Under the pieces are notes generated by a model. It was not told where the DNA came from and did no database searches. It saw nothing but the letters and a program-made list of their open reading frames with translations. From contig NZ_AOLJ01000015.1 in the NCBI RefSeq assembly GCF_000336775.1, positions 124,001 to 188,000 of the forward strand: a DNA stretch of 64,000 nucleotides. The letters run 5' to 3'. A program made the position numbers and the translations under genes. Position 1 is the first letter of the stretch. Each line of letters opens with the position of its first letter. The stretch is from Haloferax gibbonsii ATCC 33959. Lineage in GTDB: Archaea > Halobacteriota > Halobacteria > Halobacteriales > Haloferacaceae. Shown in pieces: positions 9,018 to 16,380 of this stretch.

Positions 9018-9761
9018 GTGCCGCTAGCAATCGAGACCGAGTCGCTCCGGAAGGAGTACGGCGACACCGTCGCAGTCACAGGGCTGTCTCTCCGAGTGGA
9101 GTCGGGGAGCGTCTACGGATTCCTCGGTCCGAACGGTGCGGGGAAGACGACGACGATGCGCATGCTCACGACGCTGACGGCGCCGACGAGCGGTCGCGCG
9201 CGCGTCGCCGGGGCGTCCATCGAGGACAGGGCGTCGGTGACGAGTCGAATCGGGTTTCTGCCGGACGTTCCGCCGCTGTACGACGAACTCACCGCGCGCG
9301 AGCAGTTGCGGTACGCGGGCGGCATCCGCGACCTGCCCGCCGAGACGATTCGCGAACGGGTTTCGGCGCTTCTCGACCGATTCGACCTGTCCGACGACGC
9401 CGACCGCCGCCTCGGAGAGTACTCCCGCGGGATGCGAAAGCGCGTCGGACTCATTCAGATACTCTTGCACGACCCCGACGTCGTGTTTCTCGACGAGCCG
9501 ACGTCCGGACTGGACCCGCGGTCGGCGCGGACGATGCGCCGCGTCATCGAAGACCTGGCCGACGACGAGACCACCGTGTTCCTCTCGTCGCACCTGCTCA
9601 CCGTCGTCGAGGCGCTCGCGGACCGAGTCGGCGTCATTCAGGACGGACGACTCGTCACCGAGGGACCGCTGGACGCGGTGAAACGCGAAGCGCAGCGCGA
9701 CGGGGAATCGGAAGGGCTCGAAGCCGCCTTCTTGGAGATGACCGAGGGCCGGAGCGAGTGA
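9018..9761 (+). CDS. ABC transporter ATP-binding protein (exporter type)
   Basis: About 247 residues from the GTG at 9018; in-frame TTG (8988) and GTG (8997) starts would add 10 or 7 residues. A TATA-like TGAATATC at 8989-8996 lies about 25 nt before 9018, favouring the later start. Walker A is GPNGAGKT (residues 37-44), the signature region is the degenerate EYSRGMRKRV, Walker B is VVFLDEPTSGLDP, and the switch His is in SSHLL. The sequence type is that of ABC-2 exporters of drugs, lipids or copper-related systems; the substrate is unknown. The next gene, 3 nt downstream, is the permease. Confidence 0.85.
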   Translation: MPLAIETESLRKEYGDTVAVTGLSLRVESGSVYGFLGPNGAGKTTTMRMLTTLTAPTSGRARVAGASIEDRASVTSRIGFLPDVPPLYDELTAREQLRYAGGIRDLPAETIRERVSALLDRFDLSDDADRRLGEYSRGMRKRVGLIQILLHDPDVVFLDEPTSGLDPRSARTMRRVIEDLADDETTVFLSSHLLTVVEALADRVGVIQDGRLVTEGPLDAVKREAQRDGESEGLEAAFLEMTEGRSE

Positions 9762-9764
9762 CCG

Positions 9765-11369
9765 ATGGAGACGATGGTTCGGCAGGTCGGACACGTCGTT
9801 CGCGTCCGCGCCCTCCGCGGGGTCCGACGAGCGCGCGACCGCCCGATGGTGTCTGTGCTCTATCTCGCCGCCGTCTCGTTCGCACTCCTCGCGGTCGTCG
9901 GTCGACTCCCGGTCTCCGGCTACGAGGCGGTCTGGAGCGACTCGGGTGCGTACGCCGCCGGCGTCGCCGTTGCGGATGGGAGGGGTGTCGGCGCGCTCGG
10001 CACCGCGCGCGGGCTGTCGGGACTGTTAGCAGTCGCGACCTGCTACGGTGTGCTCGTGAGAACGGCCCAACGAGAGGACGACGAACGGACTGACCACCGG
10101 CGTCTCGCGCTCTCCCCGACGGCGTTTTTCACCGCGGAGCTCCTCGACCAGCTCGCGTTCGCCGGCCGGCTCGTCGGCGTCGTGGGCGTCGCCGGTGGCG
10201 TCGCGTTCGCCGCCGGGGCGGCGTCACCGACGACGGCCGTGACTACGCTCGTAGCCGTCGCGGCGCTGGTCGCGACGGCCGTCGCGGTGACGTTCCCGGT
10301 CGCGCTGGGAGTCCGATTGGCGTTCCGTCACTATCCGCGAGTGCGACGGCACCGGCTCCTCCTCGGCGCGCTCTTGGTCTCGGTCGTGGGCTTCGCGTTC
10401 GTTCGAACCCGGTCGTCCTTCGCGCTCCTGAGCGGGCTCCCGGTCGGTTGGTACGCCGACCTCGCGCTCGTCGGCGCGGGCGTCGGTGCCTCGGGCGGCC
10501 GCGCCGTCGCCGCCCTCGTCGGGACGCCGGTCGCGTGGTGGCTCGGAATCGCCACGGCGCGCCGGATAACTGACTATCAACGGGCGGACGCTGGAAAGGC
10601 AGGGGAAACGCGGGGAGACCCGGCAATCGTAACCCGGCTTCGGGTCGCCGGCGGCCGCCTCGTCTCCCGCGTCGCCTCGCGGCCGACGGCCGCCGTCGCC
10701 CGCGTCGTGTGGCTCCGACTGTGGCGCGAACCGCGCGCACTACTGTTCAGCGGACTCGTCGTCGGTGCCACCGCGGGGGTGGGTCTCGTGGTCGTCGAGA
10801 CGCTCCCGACCGCACTTCCGGCCGTCGTCGCGACGTACGTCGCGGTCGCGACGGGCGCGGGAGTGACGCTCGACCCGCTCGGCACCGAAGGCACCGCGCT
10901 CCCGCTCACGCTCACGGCACCCCACGGGCGCGAACGAGTCGTGACGGGCTACGCGCTGTCGGCGGCCGTTCCGGGGACCGCGCTGTCGGCGGCGGCCGGA
11001 CTCGGAACCGCGCTCGCGATTGGCGCTTCCCCGGCGGCCTGCGTCGGCGCGGCGCTCGTCGGCTCGATACTGGGTGCGATGGCGCCCGTCGTGTCGCTCG
11101 CGGCCGGTCTTCGGCTTTCGCCGACGGACGCGGCGACCGGCTCGCGGGGCGTCGGACTCCCCCCGCTCGGCGCGCTCTCGGCGTTCTCCGCGGTCGTCGC
11201 GCTCATCGGGATGCCGGCTATCGCCGCGACCGCCGCCATCGAGAGCGGTTCGATGTCTCTCTCGACGGCCATGACGGTCGCCGTCGCCGCGACGGCGCTT
11301 CTCGGACTCGGCGCGGGCTGGTACGCGTTCCGAGACGCGGTCGGGCGACTCGACCGGTACGAACCATGA
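9765..11369 (+). CDS. ABC exporter permease, about 11-12 membrane helices
   Basis: A 534-residue strongly hydrophobic Ala/Val/Leu/Gly-rich protein with repeated 20-residue hydrophobic stretches through its whole length. It begins 3 nt after the ATPase stop and is its obvious membrane partner. There is no recognisable substrate-binding domain. A basic cytoplasmic loop (TARRITDYQRADAGKAGETR) lies near residue 270. Substrate unknown. The ATG of a short open frame (11366) overlaps the stop codon; see the findings. Confidence 0.75.
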   Translation: METMVRQVGHVVRVRALRGVRRARDRPMVSVLYLAAVSFALLAVVGRLPVSGYEAVWSDSGAYAAGVAVADGRGVGALGTARGLSGLLAVATCYGVLVRTAQREDDERTDHRRLALSPTAFFTAELLDQLAFAGRLVGVVGVAGGVAFAAGAASPTTAVTTLVAVAALVATAVAVTFPVALGVRLAFRHYPRVRRHRLLLGALLVSVVGFAFVRTRSSFALLSGLPVGWYADLALVGAGVGASGGRAVAALVGTPVAWWLGIATARRITDYQRADAGKAGETRGDPAIVTRLRVAGGRLVSRVASRPTAAVARVVWLRLWREPRALLFSGLVVGATAGVGLVVVETLPTALPAVVATYVAVATGAGVTLDPLGTEGTALPLTLTAPHGRERVVTGYALSAAVPGTALSAAAGLGTALAIGASPAACVGAALVGSILGAMAPVVSLAAGLRLSPTDAATGSRGVGLPPLGALSAFSAVVALIGMPAIAATAAIESGSMSLSTAMTVAVAATALLGLGAGWYAFRDAVGRLDRYEP

Positions 11370-11404
11370 GCAGCCTCGAAACCGCCGAGCCGACGGACGG
11401 AGCG

Positions 11405-11409
11405 AAAAA
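11405..11409 (-). terminator. U-run after the metal uptake operon
   Basis: Five A residues on the plus strand, 12 nt beyond the stop of the minus-strand permease gene, give UUUUU at the end of its transcript. Confidence 0.4.
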
Positions 11410-11420
11410 CGCGAGCGACG

Positions 11421-12419
11421 TTACAGGTCGGAGGACTCGATACTCCCCAGTTCGGGCGTCGCGTCCTCTCCGGCGCGCGCCTGCAACTTACCGACGGCGA
11501 CGGAGACGACGTAGATGCCGACCGCGAAGAGGACGATGACGCCCCCTGCGGTGGCCTCGCCGTAGTAGGACGCGCCGATGCCGAGGAGCACGGCGAGTTC
11601 GGCGAGAACGACGGAGACCAGAAGCGACTCGGAGAAGCTACGGGAGACCTGCGCCGCGCCCGCGACGGGGACGACGAGCATGGCGGCGACGAGGATGACG
11701 CCCATAATCTGCATCGCGCCGACGACGACCAGCGCGGTCAGCATGACCATCACGCGGTTGTACCACGTCACCGAGATGCCCGAGACGGCGGCGGCCGTCT
11801 CGTCGAACGTCACGTAGAGCAGTTGGTTGCGCGTGAGCGCGACGGTGCCGACGATGACGGCGAACAGCACGAGCAGGATGGCGGCGTTCTCCGCCGAGAC
11901 GGTCGAGAGGTTGCCGAAGAGGTACTGGTTGATGCCGACCGCGAGGCCGCCCGCGTTGAGGCTGATGAGGACCGTGCCCAGCGCGAACCCGGTCGAGAGC
12001 ACGATCGCCATCGACACGTCGTTGTAGGCGTCGGTCGCCTCGGAGATGAGTTCGATGAGGAGCGCCGCGATGACGGCGACGACGACGGCGGTCAGGTACG
12101 GCGAGACGCCGAGGCTGAACACGCCGTTGAGAAAGAGCCCGATGGCGACCCCGGCGAAGGCGGTGTGGGCGAGCGCGTCGCCGATGAGCGCGAGTTGGCG
12201 GTGGACGAGGAACGTCCCGATGAGCGGAGCCATCACGCCGATACAGAGGCCGACGAGGATGGCGCGGTGCATGAACGCGTAGTCGAGGAAGCTGAGGCCG
12301 GTCGCGTCGCCGACGGCGAAAAGCAGGTCGGACCACAGCGCGAGGACCCAGTAGAGTGGCGCGAGGACGGCGTCCAACGGCCCCGCCTGCAACGCGGCGA
12401 ACAGTTCGACGGGTATCAC
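11421..12419 (-). CDS. znuB: Zinc/manganese ABC transporter permease (ZnuB/TroC type)
   Basis: A 332-residue permease starting at GTG with about 8-9 membrane helices. Family features are FMHRAILVGLCIGVMAPLIGTFLVHRQLALIGDALAHTAFAG near the N-terminus, the GINQYLFGNL loop and a C-terminal MQIMGVILVAAMLVVPVAGA segment. It imports divalent metal delivered by the binding protein encoded two genes upstream. The start overlaps the ATPase stop by 4 nt (GTGA). Zinc versus manganese cannot be settled from the permease; the name reflects the most common member. Confidence 0.85.
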   Translation of the reverse strand: MIPVELFAALQAGPLDAVLAPLYWVLALWSDLLFAVGDATGLSFLDYAFMHRAILVGLCIGVMAPLIGTFLVHRQLALIGDALAHTAFAGVAIGLFLNGVFSLGVSPYLTAVVVAVIAALLIELISEATDAYNDVSMAIVLSTGFALGTVLISLNAGGLAVGINQYLFGNLSTVSAENAAILLVLFAVIVGTVALTRNQLLYVTFDETAAAVSGISVTWYNRVMVMLTALVVVGAMQIMGVILVAAMLVVPVAGAAQVSRSFSESLLVSVVLAELAVLLGIGASYYGEATAGGVIVLFAVGIYVVSVAVGKLQARAGEDATPELGSIESSDL

Positions 12420-13258
12420 GCGCGACCACCGCCCGAACCGCCCGCGAACGAGGCCGCCGTCCCGAACGCCCGCGCGAGCGCGTCGCTCTCGACGAACTCG
12501 TCGGTCGGACCGTCGAAGTAGACCTCGCGGTTGAGACAGACGACGCGCCGGGCGTGGTCGGTGACCGCGCCGAGGTCGTGTTCGATGAGGAGAATCGTGA
12601 TGCCCTCCTCGTTGAGCGCTTCGAGCAGGTCGTAGAAGGCGTCGACCGACTCGGCGTCGACGCCGACGGTCGGTTCGTCCAAGACGAGCAGGTCCGCCTC
12701 GCCGGCGAGCGCGCGGGCGATGAAGGCGCGCTGGCGCTGGCCGCCGGAGAGCTTCGTCACCCGACGGTTCGCGAAGTCGGACATCCCGACCGTGGCGAGC
12801 GCCTCGTCGACGATGCGGTGGTCCTCCGCGGAGAGTCGACCGAAGCCGACGTGGGGGAACCGCCCCATCTTCACGACCTCGCGGACCGTGATGGGCATCT
12901 CCTTGGAGGCGCTGGCGTGCTGGGCGACGTAGCCGATTCGCGCGCCGTCGTCGAAGGCGTGCGAGGGCTCACCGAACAGCCGCGCGGTCCCCTCGTCGGG
13001 CCGGAGCAGGCCCAGGATGAGCTTCATCAGCGTCGATTTCCCGGAGCCGTTCGGCCCGACGATGGCGACGTACTCGCCGGGGTCGATGCGGAGCGAGATG
13101 TCCTCCACGACGGGCGTCGCGGTGTACCCGAACTCGACGTCCGCGAGTTCGACGAGCGGGCCGGACGAGCCGCGGCCGTCGTCGGTGGCGTCGTCGGCGA
13201 CGCCGGTGTCGGCGGACTCAGCGGTTTCCGCGGACTCGCCGTTCCGGAGGGCGCTCAT
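12416..13258 (-). CDS. znuC: Zinc/manganese ABC transporter ATP-binding protein (ZnuC type)
   Basis: A 280-residue ATPase. A polar, acidic N-terminal extension of about 33 residues precedes the ABC domain. Walker A is GPNGSGKS (68-75), the signature is LSGGQRQRAFIARALA, Walker B is LLVLDEPTVGVD, and the switch His is in LLIEHDLGAV. The long upstream open frame is only a shadow of the binding-protein gene. The ATG at 13258 overlaps the previous stop (ATGA), so binding protein, ATPase and permease are translationally coupled in that order. Confidence 0.88.
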   Translation of the reverse strand: MSALRNGESAETAESADTGVADDATDDGRGSSGPLVELADVEFGYTATPVVEDISLRIDPGEYVAIVGPNGSGKSTLMKLILGLLRPDEGTARLFGEPSHAFDDGARIGYVAQHASASKEMPITVREVVKMGRFPHVGFGRLSAEDHRIVDEALATVGMSDFANRRVTKLSGGQRQRAFIARALAGEADLLVLDEPTVGVDAESVDAFYDLLEALNEEGITILLIEHDLGAVTDHARRVVCLNREVYFDGPTDEFVESDALARAFGTAASFAGGSGGGRA

Positions 13259-14358
13259 TCGAAGTTCCTCCACGCGTCGGCCCAGCCGTCGGGGCCGACC
13301 TCTTCGGGCGACTTGTTGCCGAGGACGACCTCGAACGTGGGCATGTTGATGTTGTACGCGATTTCCTCGTATCCCCAGTCGTTTTCGACCCAGTCCTCGC
13401 GGACGCCCGCGTAGGGGGTGACGGGGAAGTACGCCTCGACGGGCGTCTCGGCGATGAGCTGTTTCGCGGGGCGGCGCGTCTCGAAGACGCCCGCGCCGAT
13501 GTACTTGATGTCGTTTTCCTCGATGACGCGCTTCGCCTCGGTGATGTCCGAGGGCTTCACGTCGCCGCTGGCGGCGAGGTTGACGACGAGCGGGCGCATC
13601 TCGACGCCGTAGCGGACGCCGATGTACTGGAAGGCGTTGTGGGCCGCCAACTGGACGACCTTGCGCGACGCCCGGTCGAAGATGTCCTGGTAGTCGCGGT
13701 CGATGCGGTCGAGCACGTCGGCCTTGTACGCGTCGGCGTTGTCGCGGAAGGTCTCTTCGTACTCGGGGGCGAGTTCGACCAGCCCCTCGGTGATGTTGTC
13801 GACGGCGGTCTTGGCGCGCCGCGGGTCGAGCCAGAAGTGGGGGTCCTTCCCGCGGCCCTCGCCGACGCCCTCCTCGTCGCGGTCGAGGCTCGCGGCGAGT
13901 TCCACGAGTTCGACGCCCTCGCGGACGTTGATGAGCTGAGTGTCCACGTCGTCGTCCTTCAGCGTCTGGATGGCGCGGTCGGCCCACGGCTGGAAGTCTT
14001 CCCCGACGTGGACGAACGCGTCGGCCTCGATGATGTCGCGCGTGACGCTCGCGTCCGGCTCCCAGCCGTGACCGTGGAGGCCGGTCGGAATGAGGTTCTT
14101 GAGCGTCACCGGCGTGTCGGCCGCGACCTTGCGCGCGAAGTCGTAGAAACTGAAGAACGACGCGACGACGACGAATTCGTCTTCCGACTCGGACCCGCCG
14201 GAGGCGTCGTTCGAGCCGGTGTTCGAGCCATCGCTTCCGCTTCCCGCTCCGCCACCGCCGAGACAGCCGGCGAGGCCGGCCGTCAGCAGACCGGAACCGG
14301 CCGCGACGACCGACCGCCGAGAGAGTTTGGGGTCGGCCGAATCTGCGTTAGTGTTCAT
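13255..14358 (-). CDS. znuA: Zinc/manganese-binding lipoprotein of ABC importer (ZnuA type), Tat-exported
   Basis: A 367-residue cluster A-I binding protein. SRRSVVAAGSGLL followed by LAGC (Cys32) is a Tat signal with lipobox, so it should be a lipid-anchored extracytoplasmic receptor. A Gly/Ser/Asp linker runs to about residue 60. Candidate metal ligands are His95/His97 (GLHGHGWEPD), His174 (DPHFWLDP) and His240 (AAHNAFQY). It lacks the long His-rich loop of many ZnuA proteins, having instead a short acidic stretch (DRDEEGVGEGRGKD), so Mn or Zn are both possible. The ATG at 14358 is chosen; the upstream frame overlaps promoter DNA. Confidence 0.87.
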   Translation of the reverse strand: MNTNADSADPKLSRRSVVAAGSGLLTAGLAGCLGGGGAGSGSDGSNTGSNDASGGSESEDEFVVVASFFSFYDFARKVAADTPVTLKNLIPTGLHGHGWEPDASVTRDIIEADAFVHVGEDFQPWADRAIQTLKDDDVDTQLINVREGVELVELAASLDRDEEGVGEGRGKDPHFWLDPRRAKTAVDNITEGLVELAPEYEETFRDNADAYKADVLDRIDRDYQDIFDRASRKVVQLAAHNAFQYIGVRYGVEMRPLVVNLAASGDVKPSDITEAKRVIEENDIKYIGAGVFETRRPAKQLIAETPVEAYFPVTPYAGVREDWVENDWGYEEIAYNINMPTFEVVLGNKSPEEVGPDGWADAWRNFE

Positions 14359-14372
14359 CACTATGTGAGATA

Positions 14373-14431
14373 GATACAGGCCACCATATAGATTTGTTGC
14401 TCTAAGGTTGAATTTTGACGTGTCTAATTCA
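14373..14431 (-). promoter_or_regulatory. Promoter region of the metal uptake operon with a TGAATT/AATTCA inverted repeat
   Basis: Upstream of znuA the DNA turns AT-rich. A TATA-like ATCTATATGG (minus strand) lies near 14385-14394. About 15 bp further out an inverted repeat TGAATT (14409-14414) / AATTCA (14426-14431) is spaced by 11 bp. Metal uptake operons are usually controlled by DtxR- or ArsR-type repressors, so this is a candidate operator; no regulator gene is adjacent. Confidence 0.4.
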
Positions 14432-14545
14432 TCGCGTGGCGAACCGCAACGGCTCGCGGGACACCGACGACGCGACGGCCGAGACGCGGCGGTCGGGCCC
14501 ATCGGCGTGCAAATCTCTTTGAGTCGGCGCGCCCAACGGCGGGGC

Positions 14546-14785
14546 ATGGGAATTGAACTCTACGCGCTCGACGGCTGTCCGTACTGCGAGAAGGTCCACG
14601 ACGCGCTGTCCGAGGCGGGCGTCGACTACGAGACGCAGTGGGTCGACGCGCTCCACTCGGACCGAAACGAGGTCAAGCGCGTGAGCGGCCAGCGCGGCGT
14701 CCCCGTTCTCGTTGACGGCGACCGCGGCGTGACGATGTCCGAGAGCGAGAACATCCTCCGGTTCGTCGACCAGACGCTGGCATGA
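14546..14785 (+). CDS. Glutaredoxin-like thiol-disulfide protein
   Basis: A 79-residue single-domain glutaredoxin fold with the active-site CPYC at residues 11-14, a cis-Pro loop (RGVPVLVDGDRGV) and the GSH-site-like end SESENILRFV. Haloarchaea use gamma-glutamylcysteine rather than glutathione, so the physiological thiol is probably that one (established for the group, inferred here). The ATG at 14546 gives a standard N-terminus (MGIELYALDG); longer in-frame starts do not. The stop overlaps the next ATG by 4 nt (ATGA), linking it to the cobalamin adenosyltransferase. Confidence 0.85.
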   Translation: MGIELYALDGCPYCEKVHDALSEAGVDYETQWVDALHSDRNEVKRVSGQRGVPVLVDGDRGVTMSESENILRFVDQTLA

Positions 14786-15315
14786 AGATATACACCGGCC
14801 GCGGCGACGAGGGGATGACCGACCTGCGGGACATGACCCGCGTGTCGAAGACGAGCCACCGCATCGAGGCCTACGGGACGGTCGACGAGGTGAACGCCCT
14901 CGTCGGGACCGTCCGCCCGACCGGCCACGACGACGTGGACGACGTGTTAGAGGCCGTGCAGAACCACCTCCACATCGTGCAGGCCGACCTCGCGAACCCC
15001 GACCCCGACGAGGACGACCCGCAGATAGCCGCCGACCACGTCGACGAACTCGAAGCGTGGATAGACGAGGCCGACGAGGAACTCGACCCGCTCACGTCGT
15101 TTATCCTCCCCGGCGGGAGCGAGACGGGAGCCAAGCTTCACCACGCCCGCGCGGTGTCGCGGCGGGCCGAGCGCCGCGTCGTCTCGCTCGCGGCCGAAGA
15201 ACCGGTCAACGAGGAAGTCGTCGCGTACCTCAACCGCCTCTCCGACGCGCTGTTCGTCTTCGCGCGACTGGTCAACAAGCGCGACGGCGTGCCCGAGGAG
15301 TCGCCGACGTACTGA
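14782..15315 (+). CDS. pduO: Cob(I)alamin adenosyltransferase, PduO type
   Basis: A 177-residue four-helix-bundle enzyme that transfers the adenosyl group of ATP to cob(I)alamin or cob(I)yrinic acid diamide. PduO hallmarks are the N-terminal MKIYTGRGDEGMTDL ATP-binding stretch, RIEAYGTVDEVNALVG, the central TSFILPGGSETGAKLHHARAVSRRAERRVV block and the C-terminal AYLNRLSDALFVFARLVN. Translational overlap with a glutaredoxin-like gene is notable because the corrinoid must be reduced before adenosylation. No cobalamin riboswitch is visible upstream. Confidence 0.93.
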   Translation: MKIYTGRGDEGMTDLRDMTRVSKTSHRIEAYGTVDEVNALVGTVRPTGHDDVDDVLEAVQNHLHIVQADLANPDPDEDDPQIAADHVDELEAWIDEADEELDPLTSFILPGGSETGAKLHHARAVSRRAERRVVSLAAEEPVNEEVVAYLNRLSDALFVFARLVNKRDGVPEESPTY

Positions 15316-15429
15316 GTCCGAGCGCCCGCTTCACCCGCCGGAGTCGGCGCGGTCGCTCACGAGGATAATGGGACCAGGACGGACGAATCGTGCCCACGGT
15401 ATCGCCGTCCCGGAAAGGGGCCAGACGCT

Positions 15430-15471
15430 AACTGGAACCGACCACGAAGCGTGGCCTGCGTTCCCAGTTTT
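15430..15471 (+). terminator. Compound hairpin followed by a T-run in a noncoding stretch
   Basis: AACTGG (15430-15435) pairs with CCAGTT (15464-15469), extended by AAC/GTT with a one-base bulge, and inside it CCACG (15442-15446) pairs with CGTGG (15450-15454) around AAG. TTTT overlaps the 3' edge. It lies 115 nt beyond the cobalamin gene, rather far for that gene's terminator. A further 6-bp pair GGACGG (15377-15382)/CCGTCC (15405-15410) precedes it. The 260-bp gap (15316-15575) has no protein-coding frame I believe. Confidence 0.45.
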
Positions 15472-15483
15472 AGGTATGCCTAA
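15470..15483. promoter_or_regulatory. Palindrome TTAGG-N4-CCTAA, candidate operator
   Basis: TTAGGTATGCCTAA is a near-perfect 14-bp inverted repeat (half-sites TTAGGTA and TTAGGCA). The TTAGG half-site resembles iron-box sequences bound by DtxR-family repressors. It lies 93 bp before the small gene at 15576. Its overlap with the preceding hairpin's T-run is unusual. Confidence 0.4.
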
Positions 15484-15575
15484 GAATCACTAAAGTGTAT
15501 CGCTCTTTCCCAGACAAATGACTCTCGGTAACACGTGACATAATCGTTTTCTCGTCGCCGTGGCTATCCAGAGGT

Positions 15576-15827
15576 ATGAACCGACACTTCACCGACGCGC
15601 GGTACTACTTCCGACGGGGATTCGAGCACCTGTACGCCGGTCTGGACGAGGAGACGGCACCGCTCCGTCGCCGCCTCATGGCGGCGCTCGGGCGCGAGGT
15701 TGAGGACGAGGAGGAGTCCGAGCCGCAGACGCGACGGGAGCGCGTCGAGTACGGCGCGCGCCGGGCGGCGACGCGGAGTCGACGGGCCGCCGGGCGGGTT
15801 CGCCGTCGCGTGCAGCGACCCGAGTAG
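15576..15827 (+). CDS. Small Arg-rich haloarchaeal protein (DUF7553-like)
   Basis: An 83-residue protein. The first half (MNRHFTDARYYFRRGFEHLYAG, then LDEETAPLRRRLMAALG) resembles short haloarchaeal proteins that I remember as DUF7553. A short acidic patch (EVEDEEESE) is followed by a very basic Arg-rich tail (RRAATRSRRAAGRVRRRVQRP), unusual in this acidic proteome and suggestive of nucleic-acid or membrane-surface binding. CATAATCG at 15540-15547 may be its TATA element. Function unknown. Confidence 0.6.
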   Translation: MNRHFTDARYYFRRGFEHLYAGLDEETAPLRRRLMAALGREVEDEEESEPQTRRERVEYGARRAATRSRRAAGRVRRRVQRPE

Positions 15828-15898
15828 GCTCGTTCGTGCCCCGAATCGGGGCACAACGTAAGTCTTAATTGGCGGCGCGGAAAATCGAAATCGTAGTC

Positions 15899-15973
15899 GG
15901 GTTGGTGGTCTAGCCAGGTTATGACGGCTCCTTCACACGGAGCAGGCCGGCGGTTCGAATCCGCCCCAACCCA
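15899..15973 (+). tRNA. tRNA-Val (anticodon CAC)
   Basis: A full cloverleaf. The acceptor stem GGGTTGG (15899-15905) pairs with CCAACCC (15966-15972) and the discriminator A is at 15973. The anticodon stem GCTCC/GGAGC encloses the loop TTCACAC, giving anticodon CAC. The T arm is GGCGG-TTCGAAT-CCGCC. No CCA is encoded, as usual in archaea, and no intron is visible. A T-run (TTTTC) follows directly. The sequence just downstream contains a mutated copy of the tRNA 3' end. Confidence 0.95.
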
Positions 15974-16133
15974 TTTTCTGATTCCTCGCAACGACGAGCG
16001 ACAGCGAGGAGTCCGTGGAATCGAAAATTGTCACGGCGGATTCGAAGCAGGGAGCGAACGAAGTGAGCGACCGAGGTTCGAATCCGCTCCAATCCATACC
16101 ACACAACAACGAGCGACAGCGAGGGGTCCGCGG
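15952..16133 (+). repeat. Imperfect tandem duplication of the tRNA-Val 3' end and its flank
   Basis: The last 22 nt of the tRNA plus one base (15952-15974) recur at 16075-16097 with 21 of 23 identical positions. A second shared block, GAGCGACAGCGAGG with neighbours, follows each copy (15991-16018 and 16106-16133, differing at 3 of 28 positions). The second copy cannot form a T stem and has no tRNA body, so it is not a tRNA gene. Duplicated tRNA 3' ends are the usual footprint of integrase-type elements that insert at tRNA genes. Confidence 0.65.
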
Positions 16134-16191
16134 TGCTAAATCGGACACTAGCAGTCAAACACCGAAAACAGAAACGCCGCCCGCCGAGCGC

Positions 16192-16380
16192 CTACGCGAT
16201 GTCGTCGAGCGAGACGGCGCTTCCGCGGTCGACCGTTATCCACGAGGTCGTCAGCTCATCCGACTTCGGGGAAAAAACCGTCAGTTCGGTCGGGTTCTCC
16301 GGGTCGTCGTAGATGCATTCGAGGTCGAACACCGGCGCGTCAGCCAACTCGTCGGAACTGTGTGGTGCGGCCGTGCTCAT
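16192..16380 (-). CDS. DUF7511-like microprotein
   Basis: A 62-residue protein (MSTAAPHSSDELADAP...) ending with the pattern LECIYDDPENPTELTVFSP...TTSWITVDRGSAVSL. This matches the short haloarchaeal DUF7511 domain as I remember it: a small beta-sheet domain with a conserved W-I/L-T motif. Function unknown. The open frame extends 56 residues upstream, but that part is a shadow of the overlapping zinc-ribbon gene; the ATG at 16380 shares a base with that gene's stop, so the two are a coupled pair. Confidence 0.68.
   Translation of the reverse strand: MSTAAPHSSDELADAPVFDLECIYDDPENPTELTVFSPKSDELTTSWITVDRGSAVSLDDIA

Noticed and set aside
14359-14545. Cobalamin riboswitch before the glutaredoxin/adenosyltransferase pair
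   Set aside because: No B12-box-like sequence or long structured leader is visible and such riboswitches are essentially bacterial.
16075-16097. A possible second tRNA gene
   Set aside because: Only the 3' end is present; the T stem no longer pairs and there is no anticodon arm or acceptor partner.
15919-16158. Small open frames across the tRNA-Val and its repeats
   Set aside because: They overlap a certain tRNA gene and have no protein-like features.
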